A stretch of DNA of 48,836 bases from contig JAJJLU010000017.1 of NCBI GenBank assembly GCA_023807065.1, positions 1-48,836 of the forward strand, in the 5' to 3' direction. The DNA comes from Isotricha intestinalis. Lineage: Eukaryota; Ciliophora; Litostomatea; Vestibuliferida; Isotrichidae. Under the pieces are notes generated by a model. The model was not told the DNA's origin. It saw only the letters and a program-made list of their open reading frames with translations, and made no database searches. Numbering within the stretch: the stretch's first letter is position 1; each line of letters opens with the position of its first letter. Shown piece by piece: positions 20,310 through 31,281 of the stretch. The translations under genes and the position numbers were made by a program.

Positions 20310-23300
20310 TTATTGTTTTATTAATATTTCTAATTTATTTTTTAATTTTTGTTCTGAAAAATTGTATATTTGTTCTATAACATTTTTCAAATTCTCATCA
20401 TCTTTAACTAAATTAAAAATTTTAACGATTTTTTCATTAATAACTTGATTAGAATATTTAGAATTATAAACTATACATAAAACTTTAAAAACCTGAATAT
20501 AACATTTTTCAGGAATCAATTCTCTTTTCATCAAAACCATATCACATAACCATTCATGTTGTTGTTCACCTTCAGTTTTATCAAATTTAATAGGTAAATT
20601 ATTAATCCAAATTTCAACTAATTCATTAATATATTTTTTTACAATTTCACTATTAAATTGATAAAATAATATTTTACCAATAGAAGCTATAATATTATCT
20701 TGAGCTAAACCATAACTTTCCTCATCATCATTTTCATTATAAGTTATTGTAATTCCTTCTTTTAAAGCATTCAATAATCCTTCACAATATTTATCAAAAT
20801 TATTTTTAGTAAATTTAGCAAAAACTCCAATTCCATAAGAAGCACTTTGTCTTATTCCATTATCTTCTTTTTTACATAAATTCACAATTAAATTATATAA
20901 ATCATCCCAAATATTATTTAAAGTTTCTTGTCCTAAATACTCAATTAAATCATCTGTTATATATAATCCCATTTTTGTTTCAAAATTAGATGTACTATTT
21001 ACATATTTAGGAAGAACATCTTTTATAATTATATTTATTATATCCCCTGATAATGCTTTATGAGTTTTAAATAAAATTCCTATTATATCTGCTATTTCAC
21101 TTTGAATATTTTCTAAACTTTCTATATCTTCATCTATTAATTCATCTAAATTTTCATCATCTGAATCATCATCAGGAGATTTTTTTTTTATTATTTTTTT
21201 GCTTTTTTTAGAAACTAAATTTAATCTTTTTTTTTCTAAATTTTGGAAAAAAATCATTATTTTGTTAAATAATTCATTTAATTCATTTTTTTGTAATATT
21301 TCTCCAGCATGATCAATTACTTCTTTTAAATAAACAAAAAATTTTTGGCAAGTATAATTATCAATTTCTTTTTCAATAGAAGTAAATAGAGTTTGAATAT
21401 ATAAAATTCCTTTTTCTTTTTTTTTATTTTTGTCATTAAAAAGTGAAATTAAATTAGGTAATATTTTTGCAGATTTTGTTCTAATTTTTTGAGTAGTACC
21501 ATTTATTACTAACGGAAGAATTTCTTTTTCGATTTCTTCTACATAAGGTAAAAATTGATTATCTAAAACTTCAATAATAGTATTTAAAAGAGAAAGACTT
21601 TCAGCAAAATCTTCAGTATCACTTGTTTCTACATTAATATCTTTTTTTTTATTTTCATTTATATTATTACTATTATTATCATTTAATAATTCATTAATAT
21701 CAATTTCTTTGTCAGGAGTTGAACTAAGAGAAACTTTAGGTTTTAATTTTATTAAAGCTAAAACAGTAGTAACTATATTTGGTAAAAGTTCTTTAAAATT
21801 ATCTTGTAAAATTGGAATTAATCTTTCTAAAGAATTTTGTAAATCTCCTCTTATTGGATCATTATTAAAACTTATTCCTTGTACTAATTCAATGATGCAT
21901 GTAACTATATTTGGAATAACTTTATAATAATCTTCTTTTGAATAAGGTCCTATTGTTGTTAAACATTCAATTAAACCACCAAATAAAAATTTATTTGATT
22001 TTGTTTTATATAATTCTGCAAAATATTGCAATATTATTTCGAAAGATTTTTTTGCATAAGGTTCACTTTTTTCTTCTATTGTTGAAAAAATAACTAATAT
22101 ACATTCAATTACTGATTTTCTTAAAATTAAAGGAATATCTTTAATAAAGAGACCAAATAAAATATCTAATAAATGCGATATATATGGAATTAAATTTTCT
22201 GATGTTGTAAACTGAATAAATGATGTTAATGTTTCAATTATTTCACATTGAATTCTTAAAATTTGTTCATTTGGAAATATTTCAAATATTAAACCCAAAA
22301 TCTGATTTATATATTTTTTTTGAAAATCAGGATTATAATTTTCAGATAATTTATTTATACAATTAATAGCTGCAAATCTAACTTTTGGATTTTCATTTTT
22401 AGTTAAAGAAAAAATTAAATTAAAAGCCATTTCAATATTACTCAAATCACCTTCTTCATTAGATGTTAAACAAGAAAAACTAAATAAACCAATATATTTA
22501 TAAATCCAATCATTATTTTGTATTAGATTATTTATTATTTCCATTAATATAGATTGAATTTCATCAATTCCTAATGCTTCAATTAATCTTTCAATTAAAC
22601 CTTGAGAAAATTGTACATTTTCTTCTTCAATTGGTTCAATTTCTGAATAATTATTTCCACTTGGATTATACCATGAATTGTCTATTTCTTTGTTCATTTC
22701 TAATGCATATTTATATATCATTTCACATAATATTTTTAAATCATCTTTTCTTTTTTTTAATAAAGTTGATTCTTCTTCAATTAAATTCACAATTACTTCA
22801 AAAGCTAATTCTCTTATTTTTTCATCTTCAAAATCTGTTTTATCTATTATTTTTTTACATAAAGTGAATAAATCTTGAAAATGAGGTTTAAATAATTTTG
22901 GTTCAATACTACACATTTCAATTAAAATTTGTAATATCTCTTTTAACAATTCCTCTTTATTATTTGTAAAAATTTCTAAAGTAGATTGTAGAATATTAAA
23001 TAATAATGGTTTTAAAATTTTTAAATCTTCTTTATCTCCAAAAGTAATTAATTCAGAAATAAAATTAGAAGCTGAAACTTTCAATTTTAATTGATGACTT
23101 TGAAAAATAGTTGATAAATAAGGAATAAACTTATCAAAATTTTCCTTTAATAGTTCATATAAAAATCCAGTACCATCAGTAAGTAATTTTAAAGTATAAT
23201 TTATTTGAATTATTTTACTATCATCATTAGGATTTATATTTATTAAATTTAAACTTAATTTTTTTAAATCTTCCCAATCTTCATCACAATCAGAAACTTT

Positions 23301-23663
23301 ATCAATAATTTGAGTTATAACATCTGCAATTTTTCTTTTTTGATTTTCTTTATTTTCTTGAATAAAAATTTCTAATGATGTTAATTTTATTTGATTTTTT
23401 AAATTATTATCAATTTTTTTCCAAGGTTCAATATCATCAATATCTAAAATTTTTCTACAAATTACAAGAGAAGTTGTTTTGATTAATTCTTCCTCATTTG
23501 TATTTGAAGGTAATTGGGCTATTTGTAATAAACAATAAGTTAAAGCTCCTAAATTTTGTCTTAATTCTTGTAATTTATTTACTGCTTCAGTTCTAATTTG
23601 TTTATCTGGGTTTGTAATTCCTTTTAAAATTTGACTTACCATATTTATATCTTCACTCGACAT
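20310..23663 (-). CDS. IPO5: Importin-beta family karyopherin, importin-5/Kap121 type
   Basis: A 1117-residue all-helical protein made of tandem HEAT repeats; human importin-5 is 1097 residues. The N terminus (ILKGITNPDKQIRTEAVNKL) matches the importin-5/importin-4 start, and internal parts such as PKVRFAAINCINKLSENY, QCEIIETLTSF, LIPYISHLLDILF and YGIGVFAKF are characteristic. A highly acidic stretch at about 830-870 (SPDDDSDDENLDELIDEDIE) occupies the place where this family has an acidic loop that helps bind cargo or Ran. The protein should carry ribosomal proteins, histones or similar basic cargo into the nucleus in a RanGTP-dependent way. Importin-4 is the closest alternative. There is no intron in 3.35 kb. 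Confidence 0.9.
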   Translation of the reverse strand: MSSEDINMVSQILKGITNPDKQIRTEAVNKLQELRQNLGALTYCLLQIAQLPSNTNEEELIKTTSLVICRKILDIDDIEPWKKIDNNLKNQIKLTSLEIFIQENKENQKRKIADVITQIIDKVSDCDEDWEDLKKLSLNLININPNDDSKIIQINYTLKLLTDGTGFLYELLKENFDKFIPYLSTIFQSHQLKLKVSASNFISELITFGDKEDLKILKPLLFNILQSTLEIFTNNKEELLKEILQILIEMCSIEPKLFKPHFQDLFTLCKKIIDKTDFEDEKIRELAFEVIVNLIEEESTLLKKRKDDLKILCEMIYKYALEMNKEIDNSWYNPSGNNYSEIEPIEEENVQFSQGLIERLIEALGIDEIQSILMEIINNLIQNNDWIYKYIGLFSFSCLTSNEEGDLSNIEMAFNLIFSLTKNENPKVRFAAINCINKLSENYNPDFQKKYINQILGLIFEIFPNEQILRIQCEIIETLTSFIQFTTSENLIPYISHLLDILFGLFIKDIPLILRKSVIECILVIFSTIEEKSEPYAKKSFEIILQYFAELYKTKSNKFLFGGLIECLTTIGPYSKEDYYKVIPNIVTCIIELVQGISFNNDPIRGDLQNSLERLIPILQDNFKELLPNIVTTVLALIKLKPKVSLSSTPDKEIDINELLNDNNSNNINENKKKDINVETSDTEDFAESLSLLNTIIEVLDNQFLPYVEEIEKEILPLVINGTTQKIRTKSAKILPNLISLFNDKNKKKEKGILYIQTLFTSIEKEIDNYTCQKFFVYLKEVIDHAGEILQKNELNELFNKIMIFFQNLEKKRLNLVSKKSKKIIKKKSPDDDSDDENLDELIDEDIESLENIQSEIADIIGILFKTHKALSGDIINIIIKDVLPKYVNSTSNFETKMGLYITDDLIEYLGQETLNNIWDDLYNLIVNLCKKEDNGIRQSASYGIGVFAKFTKNNFDKYCEGLLNALKEGITITYNENDDEESYGLAQDNIIASIGKILFYQFNSEIVKKYINELVEIWINNLPIKFDKTEGEQQHEWLCDMVLMKRELIPEKCYIQVFKVLCIVYNSKYSNQVINEKIVKIFNLVKDDENLKNVIEQIYNFSEQKLKNKLEILIKQ

Positions 23664-23823
23664 TTTGAGATAAAAAAATTAAAAAAAAAATTAATATTAA
23701 GAATAATTTTTTTAATTTTAAATTATTTTGTAATAAATAATAACTTATAAAAAACTATTATTTAGAGAGATTTAAATATTATTTAATTTTAAAATCTTTT
23801 TCCAAAAGCTAATAGAATTGCCT

Positions 23824-26800
23824 TTATAATTTATTATAATTCACATTATCACTAGGATTTATACTTGGATTATCAGCCATGGTTCCTACACCAAAGGATA
23901 ATTGATCAATTTGTTTTTTATAATCTTCTTTTTCTTTACTAACAAGATAAACTTTAATTGCAAGAAAAGCAACAACAACGATAATTATAATAACTAATAT
24001 TAAAATTATAATATTAAGTTTAGAAACACCATAATCAAAAGCATTTGGGATCATATCATAATATAATATTTCAGAATCTTCTCTTGTAATTGCAGTAACA
24101 ATAAGATCATATTTTTGATCTTTTGGATAATCTTTAATTTCAAATGTTGCAACGTCTTTATCTCCTTTAGAAATTATTTTATATGATTTTGTCGAGTTAA
24201 CATTTGAAATTGTGATTGTTTCAAGTTTTACTTTTTTTGTGTCTTTACTTGGAATTGCTTTTAAATAATATGTAACTGGAACATTTACATTTAATTCACT
24301 TCCACCAACTTTTTTAATTAATTTTTTTAAATATACATTTAATTTTTTATTTTTCATTTCTGTTTTTATTGATTTTTCTTTTTTATAAATATCATAATAT
24401 GATATTTTATTAATATCATTTGAAGTAACATATCTAAAAGTAAATTCATTTTCTCCTGGTTTTTCAATAGAATAAACAATTAAATATAAATAATTATATT
24501 TTTCCTCAAATTTAATTTGTAAATATTGTTTTCCATTAATTTTTTGTTCTGGATTATTTTTGATTGGATCATATTTATCAGGATTTGTATAATTTATTGC
24601 AACTTGGAATTTAATATTATTGTTGTTTGCTGAAAATTCAATTTTCATATAATTATCATCTTGTAGATTTTTCTTTAGTTTATAAACGATTTTTGGTTTA
24701 TCAATATTTTTCAAACTTCCAAAATTATATTGATTATATGGAGACACAAATTCATATGTTTCTGAAGGAAATACTGAATATTCAGTAAAAATAGTTTTAT
24801 ATTCAGAATTATCATTATCATCCGATTTTTCTATACTAATGTATATATATTTATCTTTACTTGTTTCTTGTTTTAATTGTTCTTTAGTGAAATGGAATTT
24901 AATAATTTTCAAAGAAGGATCATAAATTCCATTCACAGCATTTTTCCAAGGAAATTGAATAGAATATTCTTTTTTTTTTTTTAATATAGTTGAATAAGGA
25001 AGAACCGTTCCTTTTACTTTAAAAGAATGATCATCAACTTGAATATCATTATTTTCTTCAATTAAATAATATTTTTTCATATTAATAATAATATCAACGT
25101 CCTCTTCTTTTTCAGGAATTTTACAATAATAAGTTAAAGGGAAAGTAATACTATCATAATACATTTCACCACCTGTTCCATATTCAATTTCATCAAAATT
25201 ATCATATCCTCTATATTCAAAAAAAATATAAAAACCAAATTCTTCTTTACAACTAACTGAAATGGCTTTATTATTAAAATTAAGTAAAACACCTAAAATA
25301 TCATTATTTCCTTTTAATTCAAAAGTTTCATTTGTTTTATTTAAAGTTATTTTTCCACTTCCTTGTATACTAACGAAATGAACAACAAAAGGATAAAGTG
25401 AAGGGAAAAATAAATTTATATTTTCTCCAGAAGGTAAATAAAATAATTGATATGCTGATGGATCCATATTCATTTGAGTTGTTAATGTCACAAATGATGT
25501 TAATAATGTTATTATTCCTATATTATTTGAATTTACAGCAATTATTAAATATTGATCCTTATTTTTTGATAATGGGGTGTAAAGATAATCTGAATTTAAT
25601 TGATCTTCTGTTTTTTTCAAACTATTTATTCTATTTGGAAGTTCTGTTCTTAATTCATCTTCTCTATTTTCATCAATGATATTTTTATCTACATATTTCA
25701 TATAAATGTTTAATTTATTTGTTAAATTATCTTGAAATGTATGAACGTACATATTTTTTAATTTATCTGATGATAATGTATAAATATTAAAATAACAAAA
25801 TTCATTCACATTTTTATAATTACATAAAATATTTTGATCTGATTCAACTGGAATAATATCATATTTTTCTGGAATTCTTATTCTAAATACGTATAATGAT
25901 AGTAATAAATTTTCAGCGCTTGAAGTTCCAATTGCTAAAGTAAAATATTCATCCTTTTTAAATTCTTCATCTGAATTAATTTCAAAAATGTTATGCTCAC
26001 CTTTTGGTGAAAATTGATAATTATAATCTCTTTCATTTATCATCACAGAACCTCTTTTAACAAAAATATTACATAAACTATTCCTAAATTCAATTAATAT
26101 TTTTTTGGTATTTTTAGTTAATTTAAATGAATAATATTGATATAAACTATCTGAAGTATAATTTTTTTCAAAAATTTTTCCAACCACATATTTATTTAAA
26201 AGAACTTCAGTAATATCATTTTTTCCATTTAATCCATTATTAACTCTTGCCATCAATGAAATATCATATAATAAATTTTCTTCATCTAATAATGTACTAG
26301 CAGTATTTTCAATTGTAATTAATAGGAAACAACCATTAGTACAAATTAAAGTATCTTTTTCAAAATAATAAATTTTATTTGAATAAGGATCGGAAATTAA
26401 TAAGTCCTTATCATCTTTATTTGGAAAATGAATTTTACCCATCCAATTTGGATTTTTTTCTGTGATTCCATTTTTGTTATATAATCTTGCATAAATAGCT
26501 GGAGTTCCTCTTTCAATATTTATTGAAATTTCACCTTCTTCTTCATATCCAACATCAGTGTAATAATATAACTTTTTATTGTTCCCTGGAATAGTATCTA
26601 ATTTCATTAAACCTTTTTTGATATAATTTGGAAAGTTATAATTCGTTTTAATAACAAATGTAAATTTAATGTCATTTTTATCCAAATCAGAAGGATTTTT
26701 TGGACTTATATCCAATATAATTCTACATAAATCATCTGATGGACAAGAATTTGAAAATTCTGATTTACTTAATATTAAATTTTCTGAATCTACTATTATT

Positions 26801-29121
26801 TTAGATTTAGGATATACTTTATCATCATAACGAATATTAATTTCAATAGGAATTTTATTTTCTTTTGTAAATTTAATTAATATATTTCCTTCTGGTGCTG
26901 TATATGGGAAAATATATCTAATTCCTTTTAGATTTTTATCTATTAATACATTATATAAAACATTTTCTCCAATTAATAATTCCCTATCACGTGAAAATGA
27001 AGTTCCTTTTCGATAATCATTTTGAATTGATGATATTTGAATCATACAAGGTTCAGTTTCATTTGGTCTCACATTATCCATTTCATTTAATTTAATATTA
27101 TATTTAAAAATAGATAAAGATTGGTCTGGATCTTTAGAAACAGAATTATTTGTAATTGTATCATAACCTAAATAACCATTAGTTAATATTTCTTTTTTTT
27201 GTCCATTATATGTTTCTCTTGTTATTGATACTTTACAATTTAAAGCATAAAAATTCGCTTGATAACATGATTGACGTCTATATCTTCCAAAATGATGTAA
27301 ATAAAAATCTTTTCCATTTGGATTATTTGCTTTTTCTGATATATATATTGTTGTTAAATATGGTAATCCTTGATATAAAATAACTGTGTTGTTGTTTTTA
27401 TAAAATTTTTGATATTCTATTGAATAAAATGCATTTTTAGTTGCTCTTATTGAATATGTAAATTCACCAGCCAGACCATCTACATTATCAGATTCATAAA
27501 TAATTTCTTGTTTATTCATTAAATATTTTACATTTGCTTTTTCTATGGGTTTATAATGATGAAAATAAGCATCGCCTGAATGAATATTTAAAGAAACAAC
27601 CAATTTTTGAACATCTAATTCATTAATTTCAAATTTATATCTATCGAATTCATTGGACATAGAAAATTGAGTAAATCTATCATAAGGTTTCAGAATAATA
27701 TAATCATTATCATCAAAAAATAAAGTTTCATATATGCAACTTATACTACTTCGACATGCAACAATAAAAATCCATTGTTTATTGCTTAAAGGACCTGGTT
27801 CAGTATTACTTAGTCTATTTGCATGAAACATATTATTAATGTTTTTAACTTTTTGAATATTTTTTTCTTGAGCAATATTTTCAATTTTATATTCACAATA
27901 AGGGAATTGCTCACACAAAAGAATATACATTTCAGGACTTCCTCTAATTATTCTCATATAAAAATTTGTATAATCATTTTCTATGGAACTTCTTTTGGTG
28001 TGATAGTAATAAACTACTTTTTTGGCAGGAGTGAATCTCCTATATAATATACCATGCATTTGAGGAGCATAAATATCACTTCTTTTAATTGGATTAAATA
28101 AATCAATAATTTGTAAACTATAAATAACTTCATGATAAGTATCATTATTATTAACACATAAATATGTTAATAATTTCCCTCTTTCATATTCAATTTTATA
28201 TTCTCCATTATATACTACATCATGTTCTTCAACAACACCTCCATATTGATTTTTTAATGATAAAACTACTGAACCTTTAAATACTATAATTCCTGCTGCA
28301 AAATTACTTTTTTCATCAGTGATTTTTTCAGGATCGACCAAAAAACATTCTTCTTTATCATCATTTTTTAAATAACCTTCCATAGATTTAGAATTAGGAA
28401 TAACTCTATAAGCTTTTTTATAATCAGTATAATGTCTTCTAGAAGAAAAAGTCATATAATTTGGCCCATCTCTAGTATTAGTAACAGTACATTTGTAGTT
28501 TTCTCTTGATTTTTTTTCAAAAGTAGAAATTAATCCCTGCGAAAATCCTTCAAATTTATCAGATAAAGAAATTCCATCACAAGTAATTTTAGGAGAATAA
28601 GGTGAATTTAATGAAATAGTCATATAAACTTTATTATTTCCTTCTTCATTTTCATTTATTATTTCAAATATATCTTTTTCATCTTTTTTATATGAAAGAA
28701 AATTATATGAATCATCATTTTTAAGCATTATTGCTTCAGCACCATCATATTTTAATTCCCCTGAAAATGAAGCTCCATCTGAGGTAATATTTAAATATCC
28801 TGTTTTTTTATTATTAAGAGATGAAACTTTAATATATAAATCTTGCTGATCTTTTAATTTATCTGCTAATTGTTCCGCATTCTCTCTATCACATAATTCT
28901 TTATCTGGACAATATATAATATATGGGTATATTGTTGCTGAGTTTGATTTTACAGTTATATGCACGTATTTTTTCGTACCTTCGTATTGGATTTTCAAAA
29001 TTAAGGATGTTTTGTCTGAAAATTGATAATTTTGAACTGTATCTGTAATAGTAATAGTATCAGGTGCTGATTTTATTAATGTTATAATCAAGGTAAGAAG
29101 GAGGAAGAATTTTAAATTCAT
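23824..29121 (-). CDS. Giant type I membrane protein of unknown function
   Basis: A 1765-residue protein. Residues 1-18 are a clear signal peptide ending near KSAP. The ectodomain of about 1,680 residues is rich in beta-strand-like, Tyr/Asn/Lys-containing sequence with many NxS/T sites and scattered cysteine pairs (for example CPDKELC near 70, FCYFN, CKIPE). A single membrane helix spans about 1702-1726, followed by a 39-residue cytoplasmic tail (KEKEDYKKQIDQL). Several parts look like diverged copies of one domain of roughly 150-200 residues, each with a Gly/Tyr-rich strand and an acidic turn, but I cannot fix boundaries. Lineage-specific surface proteins of this architecture are common in ciliates; adhesion or receptor roles are possible. 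No homologue is recognised. Confidence 0.85.
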   Translation of the reverse strand: MNLKFFLLLTLIITLIKSAPDTITITDTVQNYQFSDKTSLILKIQYEGTKKYVHITVKSNSATIYPYIIYCPDKELCDRENAEQLADKLKDQQDLYIKVSSLNNKKTGYLNITSDGASFSGELKYDGAEAIMLKNDDSYNFLSYKKDEKDIFEIINENEEGNNKVYMTISLNSPYSPKITCDGISLSDKFEGFSQGLISTFEKKSRENYKCTVTNTRDGPNYMTFSSRRHYTDYKKAYRVIPNSKSMEGYLKNDDKEECFLVDPEKITDEKSNFAAGIIVFKGSVVLSLKNQYGGVVEEHDVVYNGEYKIEYERGKLLTYLCVNNNDTYHEVIYSLQIIDLFNPIKRSDIYAPQMHGILYRRFTPAKKVVYYYHTKRSSIENDYTNFYMRIIRGSPEMYILLCEQFPYCEYKIENIAQEKNIQKVKNINNMFHANRLSNTEPGPLSNKQWIFIVACRSSISCIYETLFFDDNDYIILKPYDRFTQFSMSNEFDRYKFEINELDVQKLVVSLNIHSGDAYFHHYKPIEKANVKYLMNKQEIIYESDNVDGLAGEFTYSIRATKNAFYSIEYQKFYKNNNTVILYQGLPYLTTIYISEKANNPNGKDFYLHHFGRYRRQSCYQANFYALNCKVSITRETYNGQKKEILTNGYLGYDTITNNSVSKDPDQSLSIFKYNIKLNEMDNVRPNETEPCMIQISSIQNDYRKGTSFSRDRELLIGENVLYNVLIDKNLKGIRYIFPYTAPEGNILIKFTKENKIPIEINIRYDDKVYPKSKIIVDSENLILSKSEFSNSCPSDDLCRIILDISPKNPSDLDKNDIKFTFVIKTNYNFPNYIKKGLMKLDTIPGNNKKLYYYTDVGYEEEGEISINIERGTPAIYARLYNKNGITEKNPNWMGKIHFPNKDDKDLLISDPYSNKIYYFEKDTLICTNGCFLLITIENTASTLLDEENLLYDISLMARVNNGLNGKNDITEVLLNKYVVGKIFEKNYTSDSLYQYYSFKLTKNTKKILIEFRNSLCNIFVKRGSVMINERDYNYQFSPKGEHNIFEINSDEEFKKDEYFTLAIGTSSAENLLLSLYVFRIRIPEKYDIIPVESDQNILCNYKNVNEFCYFNIYTLSSDKLKNMYVHTFQDNLTNKLNIYMKYVDKNIIDENREDELRTELPNRINSLKKTEDQLNSDYLYTPLSKNKDQYLIIAVNSNNIGIITLLTSFVTLTTQMNMDPSAYQLFYLPSGENINLFFPSLYPFVVHFVSIQGSGKITLNKTNETFELKGNNDILGVLLNFNNKAISVSCKEEFGFYIFFEYRGYDNFDEIEYGTGGEMYYDSITFPLTYYCKIPEKEEDVDIIINMKKYYLIEENNDIQVDDHSFKVKGTVLPYSTILKKKKEYSIQFPWKNAVNGIYDPSLKIIKFHFTKEQLKQETSKDKYIYISIEKSDDNDNSEYKTIFTEYSVFPSETYEFVSPYNQYNFGSLKNIDKPKIVYKLKKNLQDDNYMKIEFSANNNNIKFQVAINYTNPDKYDPIKNNPEQKINGKQYLQIKFEEKYNYLYLIVYSIEKPGENEFTFRYVTSNDINKISYYDIYKKEKSIKTEMKNKKLNVYLKKLIKKVGGSELNVNVPVTYYLKAIPSKDTKKVKLETITISNVNSTKSYKIISKGDKDVATFEIKDYPKDQKYDLIVTAITREDSEILYYDMIPNAFDYGVSKLNIIILILVIIIIVVVAFLAIKVYLVSKEKEDYKKQIDQLSFGVGTMADNPSINPSDNVNYNKL

Positions 29122-29811
29122 TGATTTTTGTTCTTTAATTATTTTTTATAGATATGTCTTTATTAATAATCAAATAATTTAATTAATATTAGTAAAATAT
29201 AATATATTTTTAAAGGAAATTTAATCCATTTTAATTTGAAAATTATTTTTTAATATTTTTTAGATTTTTGCTCAATAAATAATTTACTTTTAATTAATTT
29301 AAATAAATAATAATATATGAATTTATTACATTATATAATATTCATTAATTTAATATATTTATCAATACTATAAAATATGTTATTTTTATAATATTTATAA
29401 ATTTTTGAATTTTAATGATTAATATGAATAATTCTTTTAAAAGTGATTCTATTTATCAGAAAAACTTTAATTTCTAAAATAAAAATTTTTTAAGAAATTT
29501 TATATTTCATAAATGAAATTATGTTACTTGAAAAAACAAAGGGTTTTTATTTAAATTAAATATTTTAATTAATATTAGAAAAGATATTAATATATTTTGA
29601 ATTAAAGATATTTCTATTAATCAACGGAGAGTCCATACAATTATGGAAGAAAATTCTATTTTTTTCCATTTTCTTTGATTACTTAATTTTTGAGCAAAAA
29701 TTTTTCTATGAATTTCATTTAAAAAAAATTAATAAGAATTTTTAAATTATTTTTAAGAATCCATAAATGTTTTAATGCAATTATAAATTAATAAATATTT
29801 ATATTAAAAAG
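29122..29811. other. Divergent intergenic region with a hairpin
   Basis: About 690 nt between the starts of the giant membrane protein (minus) and the CAMK-like kinase (plus). Most is plain A/T. A patch at 29,618-29,660 is richer in GC and contains a perfect 6-bp hairpin, TCCATA-CAAT-TATGGA at 29,632-29,647, followed by a T7 run. I cannot assign it to a known RNA family. Confidence 0.45.
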
Positions 29812-31256
29812 ATGGACTATCAAACTTTTAGACCAGTAATGTTATTTTCACATTTTCCAACAAATAAAAAATTAAGAGTAAGTAAAAAAGGATTAGAATA
29901 TCTTTCATTAAATGTAAACGTAAAAATAATATTATTAATTAATAGCAAAAATTAACAGATTCATTTTCAAACACAAAAACAAATTCAAGAACATTTAGTA
30001 ATACTCAAACAAATTCATTTTTTAGAAAAAAAACTAATCCAACAGAAGAATCATTTAAAATGAATAAAACAAGAACAAATGGTTTTCGTCCAATATCAAT
30101 AGGACAAAAAAATAAAACAAAAAATTACTTTTATGATAGATTTATGGCAAAATATGAACAAAAAAACAATAGATTTAATTTACATAGTTTCCATAACAAT
30201 TACCAATATAACTTAAATAATTTACCGTTCATAAAAACAAAAGAAAGTTCAAATAATAATACAAATCTAACAAATTATAATAATATGCATCCAGTATATA
30301 GGGAAATATTTACCTTAAATAATGGATTTATTTTAAGAAATAATAAACCTCTCTTTAATAAAAAAGAAGAAAGAATGATTTCAACTTCACAAGGATATAA
30401 AGAAGGTTCTTTAAATCATCTTTCAGAAACTATTGATAAATTAAGTAAATATATTATTGGAAAAGAAATAGGAAAAGGTGCTTATGCCGTAGTAAAATTA
30501 GCAACTGATAAATTTACTAAAATTAAATATGCAATGAAAGTTTATGATAGAAGTAAATTAACAGAACCAGCAAAAAAAAAATGTGTTTATAGAGAAATTG
30601 AAATTATGAAAAGAGTTAATCATAGAAATATCGTTAAATTAAAAGAAGTTATTTACACTCAAAAAGAAATTTTAATCATTATGGAATTAGTTAATGGAAT
30701 TTCATTAAGAGATTATTATAATAAACAAATAAGAAATCAAGTAACTTTATCAGAACAAAAAGAAAGAGTTTTAAAACATTTTTTTAGTCAAATTTTTTCA
30801 GCAATGGCATATTTACATAAAAATCATATGGCTCATAGAGATATAAAATTAGAAAATATATTATTAGATAAGAATAATCAAATTAAAATTATAGATTTTG
30901 GTTTTGGAATGTATAATCCAGAAGATAAAATTCAAACTTTTTTTTGTGGAACTCCAAATTATATGCCTCCTGAAATTGCTAGTAAAAAAAATTATATTGG
31001 CCAACTTTCTGATTTATGGAGTTTAGGTGTTTTATTATATAAAATGTGTTGTGCTGATTTTCCTTTTAAAGGAAATAAAGAAAAAGATTTATATAAATTA
31101 ATTAAAAAAGGGTATTTTACATATCCTAGTTATGTTCCCGAAAATATTAAATTAATTATTAATAATTTAATCGTTATAGAACCTGAAAAAAGAATTAGTT
31201 GTGATGAAGTTTTAAAATCAAGTTGGTTTAATTCATATAACACTATTGAAAGCTAA
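29812..31256 (+). CDS. CAMK/AMPK-like serine/threonine kinase, one intron
   Basis: A kinase of about 472 residues if spliced. The 398 codons from an ATG at 30,060 hold the whole kinase domain, but the frame is open upstream (30,059 back to 29,946, 38 codons) and joins through a short intron to an ATG at 29,812. Exon 1 encodes MDYQTFRPVMLFSHF, and exon 2 starts QKLTDSFSN. The first 200 residues are Asn/Thr/Ser-rich. The kinase domain (about 205-466) has GKGAYAVVK, the ATP lysine in YAMKVYD, MAHRDIKLENILL, DFGFG, CGTPNYMPPEI and SDLWSLGVLLYKM: all catalytic residues are present. HRDIKLEN and GTPxYMPPE place it near the SNF1/MARK branch of the CAMK group. The target is unknown. No UBA or kinase-associated domain follows; the protein ends right after the kinase domain. 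Confidence 0.87.
29920..29945 (+). other. Short intron in the CAMK-like kinase gene
   Basis: The acceptor AG at 29,944-29,945 joins the upstream ATG exon and the kinase exon in phase 0 without a stop. Three donors fit the frame: GT at 29,920 (26-nt intron, GTAAAAATAA), at 29,914 (32 nt, GTAAAC) and at 29,878 (68 nt, GTAAGT). The first resembles the GTAAAAATA donor of the 28-nt intron in the other kinase gene. The boundary is therefore uncertain on the donor side. Confidence 0.6.
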
Positions 31257-31281
31257 AAAGGATTTTTTTTATAAGTAAAAT

